Assembly: GCA_013397075.1 (NCBI GenBank)
Contig: VWZS01003783.1
Location: forward strand, 474,859-538,858
DNA length: 64,000 nucleotides
Reading direction: 5' to 3'
From: Rhabdornis inornatus
Lineage: Eukaryota; Chordata; Aves; Passeriformes; Rhabdornithidae
Below, one piece after another: positions 1 through 11,964 of this stretch. A program made the translations under genes and the position numbers. The number at the start of each line of letters is the position of its first letter. The first letter of the stretch is position 1. The notes under the pieces are model-generated. The model was not told where the DNA came from, did not search any database, and saw nothing but the letters and a program-made list of their open reading frames with translations.

Positions 1-2560
1 TTTTTTTCCAGGGGAAAAAAGTAAATAGTTTCATTTTTGACTTGCAAGGAACAAGAGGGCTTTCAGTGCACTACGTTGTGCGGACTTCTTAACTTATTTT
101 GTAATAAAAACTTAACACAATAGCAGGAAGAAAAATAGTGAAAATTAATTTTAATTATGAAGTCAACTTCAGAATTTCTACTCAAGTGTATAAATGTTCT
201 GAAAGGGCCAGATGTAAGAGTAAATATTCTACCTTAGGACACGTATTTTTATACTGCTTGTTAGTGTGTATATGGCAGGAAACAAAGAGGAAGAGATTGG
301 TTATCAGAAAGAAAAGATAATTTTAATATTGCTTCTTGAAGTTCTGAATCCATAAATGTTCCCTACAAAGACTGCAAACAAGCCTACAAACAAGTGGTTA
401 TCAACATAGCAGTGACAAAATTCCAGCTGCAGGAGCTATCCTGGTTTTCCTGTGGTATATTTCTGTCAACAGAGGTGATGGAAAGATCTCTCCAAAATTA
501 GCGCTGCTGATGGCAGTGTCAGCTCTGGTCATTGCTAAACCTACGTGTGTACTGTCCAAGACTTACAGAGTTGATGAACTTAAACCATATAGAAACTGAA
601 AGTAAAGGCACCACTAACAGGCCTCCTTAGCAAGCTCCAGCCATGACAGTGTTACTGTACGCCGTAAAAGAAGAGGTGATATCCAGTTTGTCATCTTCTA
701 CACTGATTTGCTAAATCAACAAAATATACAAAAACTGTTCAGTTATATTCCTTTCCACTTGCCTTTACTAATGGGAAAGTATTGGGACTAGCGAGCAATA
801 AATTTTCGACATTGTTGATTTGATTTTTTGCTGTCCTCTAACTTTATAGCGGGGGTTGGTGTCCTCATGTTTTTCTGCACTTGAAGCCAAGATCAAATGA
901 AGTTTCAGGTTTATTTCCTTAAGGTCTGGCTGTTTTTGAGATGTCAGGCAATCCTGATTGCTGTGAAATGAGGGTAAGGTGAGGCAGTTATCTGAACAGC
1001 AGGTCAAATCTGATTGTTGAAAGCTCTAACAGGCAACTCCAGGTATAAATCACAGAAGAAACATGAGCCAGTAACCCAAAAAGTCTGTCAAACAACCAGC
1101 AAGAGTCAGCAAAAAGAGTCTGTAGAAAGCTTTTGCCTAATGACCTCTGATTCCCAGCTATGCTGGGAATAGGCTAGGTGGGATCTGGGTGAGGAGTTGA
1201 AAGAGCCCTCACCCGACTTTAAGGTGAGAATACTTAAACAGACAATAGAGACATAGTATCTACCTTGGAGAATACATCTGTTGAAAGGATTACATTTAAA
1301 CTGTTTCAAACCTCCCTCAAAACACTGAATTCATCATTGTGGAGTGGAATATGCCTTCTAAACTGCTTGTCTTCCACTGAAAGTTCAAACAAAATTGTTC
1401 ATTTTTGTACCTTCATTAAATGCAGTTATTTTGGAAATCAACATCCTCCTGAGATATCAAATGCCACTTATGTGACAAAGTAGATAAGTAAAATGTTTTT
1501 TTCTACCACAGTTTTGTATGCTCAAGTTTCCCTATTGTAAGGAGGGATGATGATGGCTTCTTGTTTGTTTATTTTGCATTTGATAAATATTTGGGGAAGG
1601 AATTTTTTCTGGTTTTACTGACACAATCCTTGCAAAGGCTGTGTCCTACAAAGTATGAATTGACTAAGAAAAAAATCCCAAACCCTCATGCAGATAAACA
1701 AATGATTCATTTTATTAGTAATCATACTGACTCTTCTAACGTTTAACTTAAAATCTAGTTTCCTGTTGATTTCTTTGTGAAACTACCTCTATTACTTTGT
1801 CAGCTACTTTCCAGTATGGTAAGTGTTATCTAATATTATAACCAGTGAAAGGTAGGAACAAAATTACATTTTTTGTTCTTCCTTCTCACTTTCTTTCAGA
1901 GAAAAGCTGACTTTAAAAATAAGTGCAATTTTCACCTTTTTGGTTTTGCCTTAAACTGCAGAACTGGTGAGCTATGCAAATCCTGCTACTGCCCTGTTCT
2001 CTTGGGTGCCAGGTTACTGGAGGCACTATTTTCCCTTCCTTCCTGTTTTTGTGGTTGAGTTCGTTCCAGTGAAAATCAAGACACACTGAAGAAAAATTTG
2101 TACCCTGACTTTATCCTGATGTGTAGTCAGGACACAGACAAAATATGTCCTAGTACAAACAAGTTGAGAAGTTCAGCTGAATCACACCTGATTTAGACAT
2201 TCATAGCCAGTACAGTAAATATGCTTAATACATGGCCTTATGAAACATGGTGTCCTGCTACCTGAAAAAACTTGAATGGTTATTTATGAATATCTGTGAG
2301 TAATGCAGCCTCCTAAATACAGCAGTACTCTCTGGCAATGTCCTGAGGCTGTTCGGTATTGCAGAGTTACTCTCAATTGGTTGAGGATTGCTTAGGCAAC
2401 TCCACCAGGGAACAAAATTAAAATACTGCAACCCCACAACTTTAATTAAAGCCAATGCTGAGAAACACGGAACCGTAATTGGTTTCCCATCAGTCTACCA
2501 CCTCTCCTTCACTCCTTCTGCTCTACCTCTCTTTATATAAAGATTACAATGTTAAAAAAT
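1..2560. other. Unique AT-rich DNA, no gene seen
   Basis: No frame here shows a recognisable domain, and no repeat family is evident. Open frames stay below about 80 codons and several start at non-ATG codons. This fits intergenic or intronic vertebrate DNA. Confidence 0.6.
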
Positions 2561-2588
2561 AAGAAAAAGAAAAAGAAAAAGAAAAAGA
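2561..2588 (+). repeat. (GAAAAA)n microsatellite
   Basis: About four and a half copies of a six-base A-rich purine unit, continuing into a less regular AAGAAAAG tract to about 2602. It lies in non-coding DNA, and its length is likely to vary between individuals. Confidence 0.85.
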
Positions 2589-3022
2589 TAAGAAAAGAAA
2601 AAATCATCAAAAGACTGACTATTCTTGTCTTACTTTTCTGCAAGCAACTAAATGTCTTTTTTGGGGGGGGCAAGTGAGCTCAAGCCATGAAAGCTGTTAG
2701 TTAAGTACAAGGTCTGTACAGAAAAATGTAGTCTCTAACTTTGTATGTTTTCATATCTCTTGTAAACCTGACATTTATAAGTGGTACTGAGAGAAACCAC
2801 ATACTAAGTTCATGATCTTGAAACATAATTCCTTTTTACTTTAAACAGCTCCATGTGCTGACTCTGAAGGGGAAAAGAGGCGAACACAAAATATATCTCT
2901 CAATCTGCCCCAAAGCATGTATATAAAAAGCCTAAAAATAGTGTATGACAAACAATGAAGAAATCATGCAGTGTGATAAGAATCCATGATGTTAATATCT
3001 AGATAAATTGCATTATATAGAA

Positions 3023-3055
3023 CAGACATTCCTTTCTAAAAAGAAAGAATGTCTG
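3023..3055. other. Short hairpin, 14-bp stem with one bulge
   Basis: The arm CAGACATTC plus TTTCT pairs exactly with AGAAAGAATGTCTG. One C is bulged in the left arm and the loop is AAAA. It is too short for a typical animal microRNA precursor, and no flanking transcript signal is seen. Confidence 0.6.
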
Positions 3056-3804
3056 GGAGACTTAGACATCTAAACAAGTATTTTCATTTTTCCTTGATTT
3101 GCTGTTGTTTTATTTGGTAAAGTTTTGGGATCTCCTTTACCTGCTGTAACTGGTATTAAAAACTAGGCTGGTAAGATTAGTCTATCAGATGTCAAGGAGG
3201 CTCATATACAGAAGTATTGCTGTCTTTTTACCTTGAAACCATACCCTTTGACAATAGAAAATATCTAAGACAAATAAAAGTTTAGACTTCTTCAGCAGTC
3301 TTAATGGCCTTTTCATTCATTTTCTTTAAAGTTCAGTTTATCTGTGAGACATTTTTGTGTCACATTTTAGTCATACATTGCAAAGGGAATTATATTTTTT
3401 TTCTAACTCTCTCCTCTGCTTAGGCTGGCTTTTTTTTGTCATCTTAAGCTTATTGATATCAGAAAAGCCTTGCTATATCTGATGAGGATATGATGAGGAG
3501 GCTGATGATTCCTACTATTTATTTAAACAGCATATTAGAGACAGATAATGAAAAATACTGCAAGATTTCCTGATCAGGAGAAAAGGATGAACAGTACTTT
3601 GGTTCTTCCCAGTAGAAATACTGATATTTAGAGAGCTCTGTGTGTAATAAATGTAGAAGATAGGAAAATCTCCTAGTAGAACATTAAAGCCTTTAAAATT
3701 GAAAAAAACCCCTCCTTTAAATAGATTGGTCTGTGGCTGGTCACATCAGAGAAGCTATTTGTCCCTCTCTGTCTCTTTTACTCTCCTCCATCCTCCCTTT
3801 CTTC

Positions 3805-3930
3805 AAATAATAAAAAAAAAATACAAAAACCCAACAAACAAAAACAAAAAAACCAAACAAACAAACAAAAAAAAAAAAAAAAAAAACAAAAACAAACAAA
3901 CAAACAAACAAAGCAAAAAAAACAACAAAA
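3805..3930 (+). repeat. A-rich low-complexity tract with (AAAC)n
   Basis: Runs of A are broken by single C bases, with regular AAAC tetranucleotides in the middle and a long pure-A stretch. It could have begun as a poly-A or A-rich element tail, but no retroelement body is recognisable beside it. The lysine-, asparagine- and threonine-rich frame across it is a by-product of the repeat. Confidence 0.85.
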
Positions 3931-4465
3931 TTGATTCATAGAAAGAACTCTGGCAAAATATGGAAGGGCAGCAGAGGTCCTTCTGGGTATCTTGTGAGAA
4001 ACTATGTAGGAAAAATCCTGCAGGAGTCCTGGGTTTCAAAAATGGATCAAAACCGTTGTCTTGATGTAAGCTCTGGTTTAGTCCTTGCCACTAAGATGCC
4101 TGAGTTTATGGTCACTGCTGAGAAGAAAACTCTCAGGCAATGATATCTGAGCTGCCACAGTCTTTCCCTATAAATAGCATAATTGACTACTCATTCTCAG
4201 ATGACTCCAAATGATATTTAAAAATCAAAATTTACTTTAAATGATGACTTGTGGTTGCCAGATATATCTGATGTGGCCTGTCCTTTTATCTCTTCCTGTC
4301 TCTTCTACAGAATTCTTCCTGTTGCACATTTTTTTTTCCCTATTTTTTTAAACACTCATTTGCTGGTGAAATTTCTCATTAATATTTCATTTTTGTTGGT
4401 ATTTTGGTTAAGTTGTTATAACATGCATACTCAATTCATTGTTTACATAAAAAAGGGTCTGTTTT

Positions 4466-4488
4466 AAATAAAAATAAAAATAAAAATT
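4466..4488 (+). repeat. (TAAAAA)n short tandem repeat
   Basis: Three to four copies of a six-base T plus A5 unit. A simple sequence repeat in non-coding DNA. Confidence 0.75.
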
Positions 4489-7400
4489 GTTCATAGCATA
4501 ATTTACATATTTTTAACAGAGCAGAAGGAAGAACTAGACATTAGTATTTCTGCTGATGAAATTGTATGTAGACTGCTAGTGAAAAAACATTGCTGTGACA
4601 GCACTCAGTGTTTAGCTAAAAGCCCCCAAATTGTTTTGCTAATGGTCTTGCTATCCACAAGGGATCTCATATGCCAGACAATATTTGTTCCCTCCCCGTT
4701 TCCCTTTTTAATGATGGCCTCTTATATGAATATGCCCCCTAATCAGAAAAGCTTTTAGACAGATTAGATTGGATACTGATTACAACTGGAGAGGCTGCTA
4801 AAAGTTCCATAGAAGTTCTTATTTATGCTTGGAGTACTGGGCATAGACCTGCTGTGTCTGTGGGGGTCTGGGTTCCAGGGATCCCGCCTCTGCTGCATCA
4901 GCAGTTTTCAGATTTAGAAACCTGTTAGCAGAGGTAGAAATAAACTCAGCAGGGATTAACAACCTGAGAATTTACCCAGCTTCTTGAGTGCATTTTGCCA
5001 CCAGTACTGATTTCCATCCTGTGTCTCACAATACCAAATTTTGCAGCTCCAAACCCAACTCATACATACCATAAATGTCTTCAGGTGAATTATCTTTATA
5101 TAAAAAAGCTGAGAATTGTTTCTAAGTTTGCTTGCTTTTCCTTGTGTACAATTGTCTTTGCTTCAGGAAGGACATGTCATGTTTGCTACAGGGTTTGCTA
5201 TGGGGCACTTTGCTACGGGGCACTTTGCTACGGGGCAGGTTCCCCTAAATTATTTGGAATGTTGATGACCATCTGTAGGGAAGATATATGAACTCAAGAA
5301 AATTTTAATTACATTTAAAACATAACACAGTGTTGATGTTTGTTATGAAGAAAGATGGAGTATTTATGTAATAATGCCTAATCTCATCATTCAATTAAAA
5401 TTCAGAAGTCCACATATTTAATAATATAAACAATGCTCATCTCAAAATGCTGTTTTCAGAGCTCAAAAAGCTTATTCTGACTGCAAGGACATGGTTTCCT
5501 TCTTGAAAAGTTTCTTTATCTTAAAGAAACATTGATTGTGGAATCAAGAGAAAAAATTACTTAAATATCAATGAAGTTTCTAAAGGAAAACTGCAAAATC
5601 TGTCTTTCAAATCTAGATGGTCAACTGAAAATCTACTTGCAGCCAAATCCATTACTATTACACATGCTCACAGAGATCATCTAAACAGCTGAAAGAAGAG
5701 ACAGTTCTGTGAGATAAAAGGGTTCTTTAATAATAAATAAGCAGCATTAAGGTTCTCTGACTTTCTGGGAATCAGATAGTTCTGAAAGATTGTGAAGAAG
5801 GATTGGAGAGGAAATGTCAAGATTCTTCCTATCTTCTGAATAAAAGAAAAGAGTAACAAGATGATTCTAGAAATGCAATGCTGGATAAAAAGAAAGACTA
5901 GTATTTTTGGACCACTTTCAACAAGAAGCAGAAGCTATGAAATCTAGAAGGTCTCCCCAGCCTGATCAGGACAGTGTTAACTTATCTGCAAGGCGAGAGT
6001 GTGGAAAGGAGGCAAAATATAAAAATTCCTTGGCATCAAGATATTAAGAAGAAAATTAATTGAAGCACTGTATGAAATTAAACAAAGAAATCCTGGACTG
6101 TCTATACTAGCATAAAGAATCTTGACAACAATAAAGAATATTACATTTTTAGTCAACTCTTGAGTAATTTTTATTAACACGATATCATTGACATTTTCTT
6201 GAAAGATTAGAGACATGAAATCACTTGTTCCAAAGTATCTAAGGAAGATGGCAGTACAATGTGTTAAAAAAATGGTAACTTCTAACTATATCTATATTAA
6301 TAAACTCAACAGCACTGGGAAACTTTCTTGCATGTTGGGACTTAATTGTCCATACTGCTAAAACCTAAGAAGTCTGTGACATGGTTTTGGCCTTAACCAA
6401 CCAGTACTTTTCCAAACAATTCCCTGGCCCATTATGGTGCCATATGTTAACATTATGGGTGTTAACATTGGGCAGGGACCATTCCAAATAATCAGTTTGC
6501 ATTTGGTTATCTTGTTTGGAGATTAAAGCAAATTAATAACAAGAATATGGGGACCTCAGAATAGGATGGGAGGCAGGAAACAAATGGACTTCATTTGTTG
6601 CTTTTTTTCAAACTGACTAATACTCAGTTTGATAAAACTCTCGTTCTCTCGCTGTTAAAATGCAAAACATTATAAACTGCTTTCATATCATAAGAATCTA
6701 TCTGAGAATAAGTTTTATTAGACTCATATTGATACACAAGAGAAAATTATCAAAGAACTTGTGCTAATTTAGGAATAGCTTTTTTTGTAAAATGAGATCA
6801 TTTTTATAACTTACAGGATATATACAACTTGACACAAGCTTCTCCCAAGCTATCAGGGAGGATACCTTTAAAAACTGTAAATAGTTACATAATAAATCAG
6901 CTGGGAAAGAATAAATTGAAAAAATGTGAATGATAACTGAGGGAATTTAAAGAATGTTTCACTAAGTGAAAACAGAGCCAAAACAATAATCACACAGTCA
7001 AGAATTGATATGGTAACGATGAATTAAAAAAAAACCTAGGTTGACCAGGTTTTTTAATTTCTAAAGGGCAATGATGAAAACAAAAGAAGCTGATGTGAGT
7101 GGCTAAAGCAAAACTGAATATAAACCATAGAAAACTGAGAAGGGAAGCAAAGGTACAGAAGACAAGTCCATCAAAGTTTAAGGACAACATGAAAGGATTT
7201 TTTAATTGTTCCTGTCCAGATCAGCAGGAGTGGGTGTGGTCAATAACCGAATGTTGTTCAATACTGTCTTACATCATTGCCAGGGGCCAGGGGAAAGGGA
7301 CTCTCACTTCTGTAAAGAAAGGGTGTTCCTTTTCCTGCCAGAGGAAAGCCTGGCTGGCAAAAGCTCTGTCCACCACTGTTTTTCATTGTCCAAGGATTGT

Positions 7401-7911
7401 TAAGCGTTTTGCATGTAAATCACACTCTTTGTACACTTTTGTTATTAATACTGGTGCTGTTATTGCTTGCTTTATCATAGTATTTCTGTTTCTAGCAAAT
7501 TGTTCTTATCTCAACCCATGATCACTCCTTTTTTTGTTCCCCACCAGAAGAGGGGAAGGGGAGTGTTTTGTGGTTTTCTTTCTAGTGGAAGTACTAAACT
7601 GGGGACTACCATTCCTAAACTAAGACACAGCACAAGGTAAAAGGCTATTAACAGGCACCAGTATATTTGTCGGAAGAGTAGAATTATTAGAAGTATTAAA
7701 TTATTAGAATTAGTAAAGCAACAGAATCAGAAATGTAAAATAAAGATATCATTAGGGAAAAAATGCCAGATACAGTGTTTTTGGCAAATCTTATCCATGA
7801 TCTTTCTACTCCAATAAAATTCTTAAAAACTCCTATAGGAGATGAATACCTTTGAAATTACTGGGAGCTGGTAGTATGGATCTAAATGTTTTGGATAGCT
7901 ATCAGACAATA
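4489..7911. other. Mostly unique AT-rich DNA, no convincing gene
   Basis: This stretch holds the longest ATG-less or ATG-initiated open frame in the window (7099-7521, plus strand, 140 codons). I could not connect that frame to any family and saw no splice signals framing it. The rest shows no domain, RNA gene or recognised repeat apart from the 15-bp tandem repeat at 5.2 kb. Confidence 0.5.
5182..5238 (+). repeat. 15-bp tandem repeat, three copies plus a partial
   Basis: The unit TTTGCTACGGGGCAC occurs at 5194-5208 (one change), 5209-5223 and 5224-5238 (last base changed), after a shorter diverged copy at 5182-5193. The unit holds a CpG that survives in two copies. Because 15 is divisible by three it also reads as a repeated CYGAL peptide in one frame, but no gene supports that reading. 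Confidence 0.85.
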
Positions 7912-8150
7912 AAGAATCACAGAGTCACAGAATCTTCAAGGAAGAGAAGATTGGAGGTTGGAAGACACCTTTAAGGTCATCTGCCCAACCATCAGCGCAG
8001 CACTGGAATAATCACCCCTGAACCATATCCCCAAGCGCCACATCCAGGTGCCTCTTAAACACATCCTGAGATGGTGACTGCACCACCTCCCTGAGTAACT
8101 TATTCTAATGCCTGAACACTCTTCCAGTGAAAAAATTCTAATAAATATCC
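7912..8150 (-). mobile_element. CR1 LINE 3' fragment
   Basis: Read on the plus strand, the block starts with the inverted CR1 tail (AATCACAGAGTCACAGAATC). It continues with the typical GGTTGGAAGACACCTTTAAG segment, then CCCCAAGCGCCACATCCAGG and the GGTGACTGCACCACCTCCCT stretch. The 3' end of the element is at about 7912, so it is in minus orientation. It is 5'-truncated and diverged, with no coding capacity. The far boundary is approximate. The CTGTGA form of its tail matches the SINE tails in this window better than the CTATGA form. Confidence 0.88.
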
Positions 8151-10480
8151 TGTCATAACATGCTAAACTCTGGCAAAGTAGAACAATGAAACTGCTGCTG
8201 TTAAAATATGTAGTTATTGAGCAGTGTGGCATTGTGCAGACCACAGATCACTAGCACAAATTGATTGGGCCATTTAATGAGTTCAGGACAAGATGCATTT
8301 AAAAAGACCAAATACAAATAATTGATTTTGGAACAAGAGAAACCACATTTGGAGAATATAGATGCTGAGAAGATGCTGACTTTTTATTTTTTTTAGGTTA
8401 GTAGTCACAGGTTCAGAGCGATAGAAGTTGTAGGTGTGGCAGTCTTACTGATGTTAATAAGATTAATAATTTAACCATTTTGGATGTAGATAACAACCTA
8501 AGGTAGTAGCAAGGAGTTTATATGAACAATGTTTGGCACTGGTGTGATACTTCCTTGAATTCAGTGTCCAGGCCTGATGGCCACATTTCAAGAAGGATAT
8601 GTTTACCCTTCTGAGAGTCCAATCAAATGCTAAAAAAATTAAAATAAAAGCCTTATATTAAGAAATCTGAAGAGCTCCCCTTGAGTACTTATTAGACAGA
8701 AATTGCAGTAATTCAGCCACAATCTAAATGTACCAGCAATAGGATCCAAAATTAACAATATAGTGCTTCAACCCATTAGAAAAAGGTTTAATGACTGAAA
8801 CTAGAAGCTACAGTTATTCAGTTGAGTAGTGTGGCTTCTTTGACAGCAAGTTTAGCTAGCATCTGACATCTTAGTAAGTCAATGGCAGTTATTTCACACC
8901 TGGAAACTTTAAAAGAGAGTTTGGGTAGAGGGTTTCTTTCTGTAACGATTTTTGCAATTTTACCTCTTCTTCAAGCAGCTTATCTGTGGCAGGGTGTCAA
9001 ATTAGCATGACATGAAGAGAGGAACTGTAACCTTCTGCGCAGTAGCTCTCGATTGCTGAGATTAAAAAAGCATATGAGGAAAAACATCTCTTGCATCTTT
9101 GACCTTTGTCTTACTCTCATCCTATTTCTAAGCATTCACTATTGCCTGTTGTCACAAGTGGGACACTGAGCTACTCTGATCATACGTCCAACCTAATAAA
9201 GTTCTTACATTCTTATTTTGAATAAAATCTTTCTTGAATTCCTGTGAATGTCAATAAAGATTATATTCCATTACACATAATTGTTATCTTTTTCAGTATT
9301 GAGAAAATACTGCCAGCTACTCAGGAAATTGTATAGCTCTTTTAATAGCTGATTTGTAATCATATACTGATGCCAGATTACCACAGGAACAACTAATGGG
9401 AGCAACTATGTAACACCACACAGACAACACACCTGTATGTTAACTGAAGTTAATCTTTAGTTAGTGTTAATCTTGTTAACTATTTGGGGCTCTGTTTAAC
9501 TGAGTTAAATACAGGACCTATAGCTTTCAATTAATGCAAATTTCATCTTTAATAATTTACTGCTTTCTAAGTTTCTCAGCTGATCTTTAAGAGTGTGAGC
9601 TATATGCCCAATCTATTACATATGAGTGTTATAAAGCTTGATAAATATGAAGCTGCCTCTTACAAAAATGGCATTTTTCCAGTGGCAGAGATTACTTTAG
9701 AAGACATTTTGAGCTTTTCAGTAAATTGGTTGCAAATCATTTTGATGTTTAGAGTGCTGGGTGCAGGGATAGTGACAGGTTCTGACAAGGCAGAAAGTGC
9801 TGTGGCATTATCAGTAAGCCATGGAAATGATCCTGAAAAGGAATGTTACATTACTTAAATGGAAAAAGTGCTGTTGAGACTTTCACAATCTGTTCACAGA
9901 GGGCTTATAAACTGAGAGGTGAAATCAGCTGAAAAAAGCTATTCAGTAAGAAGTATACACACGTGCCTCCTGCCTGAAAGTATATTCAGGTGTTCTGTCA
10001 GCCAAGTAACAGCAGATTTTTAAAAGAAAACAGAAAACATTATTTCTAAAATAACTGTAGACAATTCCCAGAGAAAAAATGTAATGAATTTGAGCAGGGT
10101 TTTGAGTTAGAATGGAGTACGTGGAGGGAATCTAAAGGAGGGTGGGCCACCTGATGGTTTTTTCTCAACATTCGTGCATCCAGAGGATAGCACTGCAATC
10201 TTATGCTCATTGCCTGGACCAGTGGATACCTGCCTGACTTGTGTTCTATGTGCATGCAACAATAATCTTCTACATTTCCAGCCAATCTCTATAGGTCAAC
10301 TATACCCTGGGCACCACATCTTTTCAAACACAATGTCAACACAGTAATACACCAATTCACCCCATGTTCTCATGATAAATTCCTACTAGTGACCACTCTG
10401 ACAATAGTCAGGAAAAAGTTTATAGCCTTCCCATCTAGCATCTGGAGAAACAAATATTTACTAAATTTGATGAAAATAAG
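8151..10480. other. Unique AT-rich DNA between two CR1 fragments
   Basis: No gene or further repeat is recognised. A cluster of GTTAA words at 9437-9505 gives a locally repetitive look but no regular period. Open frames at 9595-9858 and 10046-10285 lack family resemblance. Confidence 0.5.
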
Positions 10481-10842
10481 TCATAGACTCATAGATTCAT
10501 AGACTCAACCATAGAATCATAGAATGGCTTGTGTTGGAAGGAATCTTAAAGATCATCTAGCTCCAACCCCTCTGCCAAGGACAGTGACACTTGCTACTAG
10601 GAAAGGTTGCTCATAGACTCATCTAATCTGGCCTTCAGCACTTCCAGGGATGAGGCATTCACACCTTCTCTCTTGTTTCAGTGTCTCACTACCCTCACAG
10701 TAAAGATTTTTTTCCTAATATCTAATGTAAACCTTCTGTCTTTCAGTTTAAATCCATTCTCCCTTGTCCTGTAACTGCATGCTGCAGTGAAAGATCTCTC
10801 TCCATTTTTCTTATAGGATCCATTCAGGTACCGGAGGGTTGA
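10481..10842 (-). mobile_element. CR1 LINE 3' fragment with degenerate octamer tail
   Basis: The element's 3' terminus is at 10481, where TCATAGACTC/TCATAGATTC/TCATAGACTC copies form the inverted CR1 tail. GAATGGCTTGTGTTGGAAGG, the AAGATCATCTAGCTCCAACC segment, CTTCCAGGGATGAGGCATTC and CTTGTCCTGTAACTGCATGC follow in the order known for avian CR1. The match fades after the GGATCCATTCAGGTACCGGA stretch near 10842, which is probably the 5' truncation point. About 360 bp are present, covering the 3' UTR and the very end of ORF2. Confidence 0.95.
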
Positions 10843-11744
10843 AGATTATGAAACTAGACTCTATGCTATGAAAGGTGCAGATGTACACATTTTATTCATT
10901 GGCATATGTGGACAATTTATTAATTTTATGATATTGACCAATTAAAAGTGCTTGGTAAAATCTAGATTGGAGTTTTTCACTGTGTTCACTTTCTGTGAGA
11001 GTAAAGATGGCAACTACTGGCAAGCTGTAAACACATTTAAAAACAGTGAAACTATTCATTAAGCTCAAAACCCAACAAGATTCAGTACACAATGTGCATG
11101 CATGTCACGTTTCACTAACAAAAAAGCCCTAACAAACGATAACCTATTTATGAAGTGTTTACATTTTCCGAGGAAGAGGTCACTGCATGACTAATCAATT
11201 TTATTTTTGTAATTATAAAGAGAACAACAAAAACTCCCAAGAGATGGCAAAAAACTGTCATAAAATTAAGCTAGACTTTGGTTCTGACAGCAGCTTGGTG
11301 TGCAGATAGATAGATGATAGTGCTTTGTGCAGCCCCCAGGGTAAGAAATATGGTTACTATATTGAGATCCTGTGAGTGCCTGTGCTCTCTGAGCTGCCCT
11401 ATGTCCACAGCTGCCCCATTCCTTGTCAAGACCATGCCTGTGCCAGAGGCTGGCTCCTTAATATTTGTTACTAACTCATAAAATGCACATCTGCACCTGT
11501 CACAGGAGCTTCTTCCTCATTGATGGACCAGCTGATAACAGCATCCTTACTATCCACACTTGCTGACTGAGGAAGGCAGCAAAAGTCAAGACAAGTTTTC
11601 GGTGTCAGAGCCTAAAAAGGATGCATGCTGACTGATGTATATGATTTTTCATAGCAAATGAAGGTAACACAGTATTACTCAGTTTGTTTTGGAATACCTT
11701 ATCTCAGCAGATGAAATAAAGGATGAAAAATTTTTGTATGTTTG
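10843..11744. other. Unique DNA between CR1 fragments
   Basis: No gene, RNA or repeat family is recognised. The stretch at 11380-11560 has higher GC but no frame with a recognisable domain. Confidence 0.5.
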
Positions 11745-11759
11745 TATATATATATATAT
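11745..11759. repeat. (TA)n microsatellite
   Basis: Seven and a half TA units between TTTG and GCATATT. A short simple repeat. Confidence 0.8.
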
Positions 11760-11814
11760 GCATATTTGTTTTCTTATGGTAGAAAATTGAAGTTTTCCCA
11801 GAAGTGCTAAATTT

Positions 11815-11964
11815 TAGGTGTGGATGTCCCATTCCTGGAAGTGTTCAAGGCCAGGCTGGATAGGACTTCGAGCAAGTGAAAGAAATTCCTATCCATGGCA
11901 GGCAAATTGGAAGTAGATGATGTTTAAAGTCTCTTCCAACACAAATCTTTCTACAATTCTATGA
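11815..11964 (+). mobile_element. CR1 LINE 3' fragment, forward orientation
   Basis: In plus-strand order it shows GTGGATGTCCCATTCCTGGA, GTGTTCAAGGCCAGGCTGGA, TATCCATGGCAGGCAAATTG, the TCTCTTCCAACAC segment, and ends in ATTCTATGA at 11956-11964. That is the 3' UTR of an avian CR1. It is only about 150 bp long and strongly 5'-truncated. It lies about 1 kb from an oppositely oriented copy, so the two could pair as inverted repeats if transcribed together. Confidence 0.93.

Noticed and set aside
3699..4039. Overlapping lysine/asparagine-rich and phenylalanine/leucine-rich frames
   Set aside because: Both are translations of the A-rich simple repeat.
7099..7521. Longest open frame in the window (140 codons, plus strand), with a KAKL...KFKDNMKGFF stretch faintly like CR1 ORF2
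   Set aside because: The resemblance covers only a few residues with wrong spacing, and the rest matches nothing I know. Frames of this size occur by chance in 64 kb of AT-rich DNA.
10046..10285. 79-codon minus-strand frame with varied composition
   Set aside because: No domain, no splice signals framing it and no known relative.
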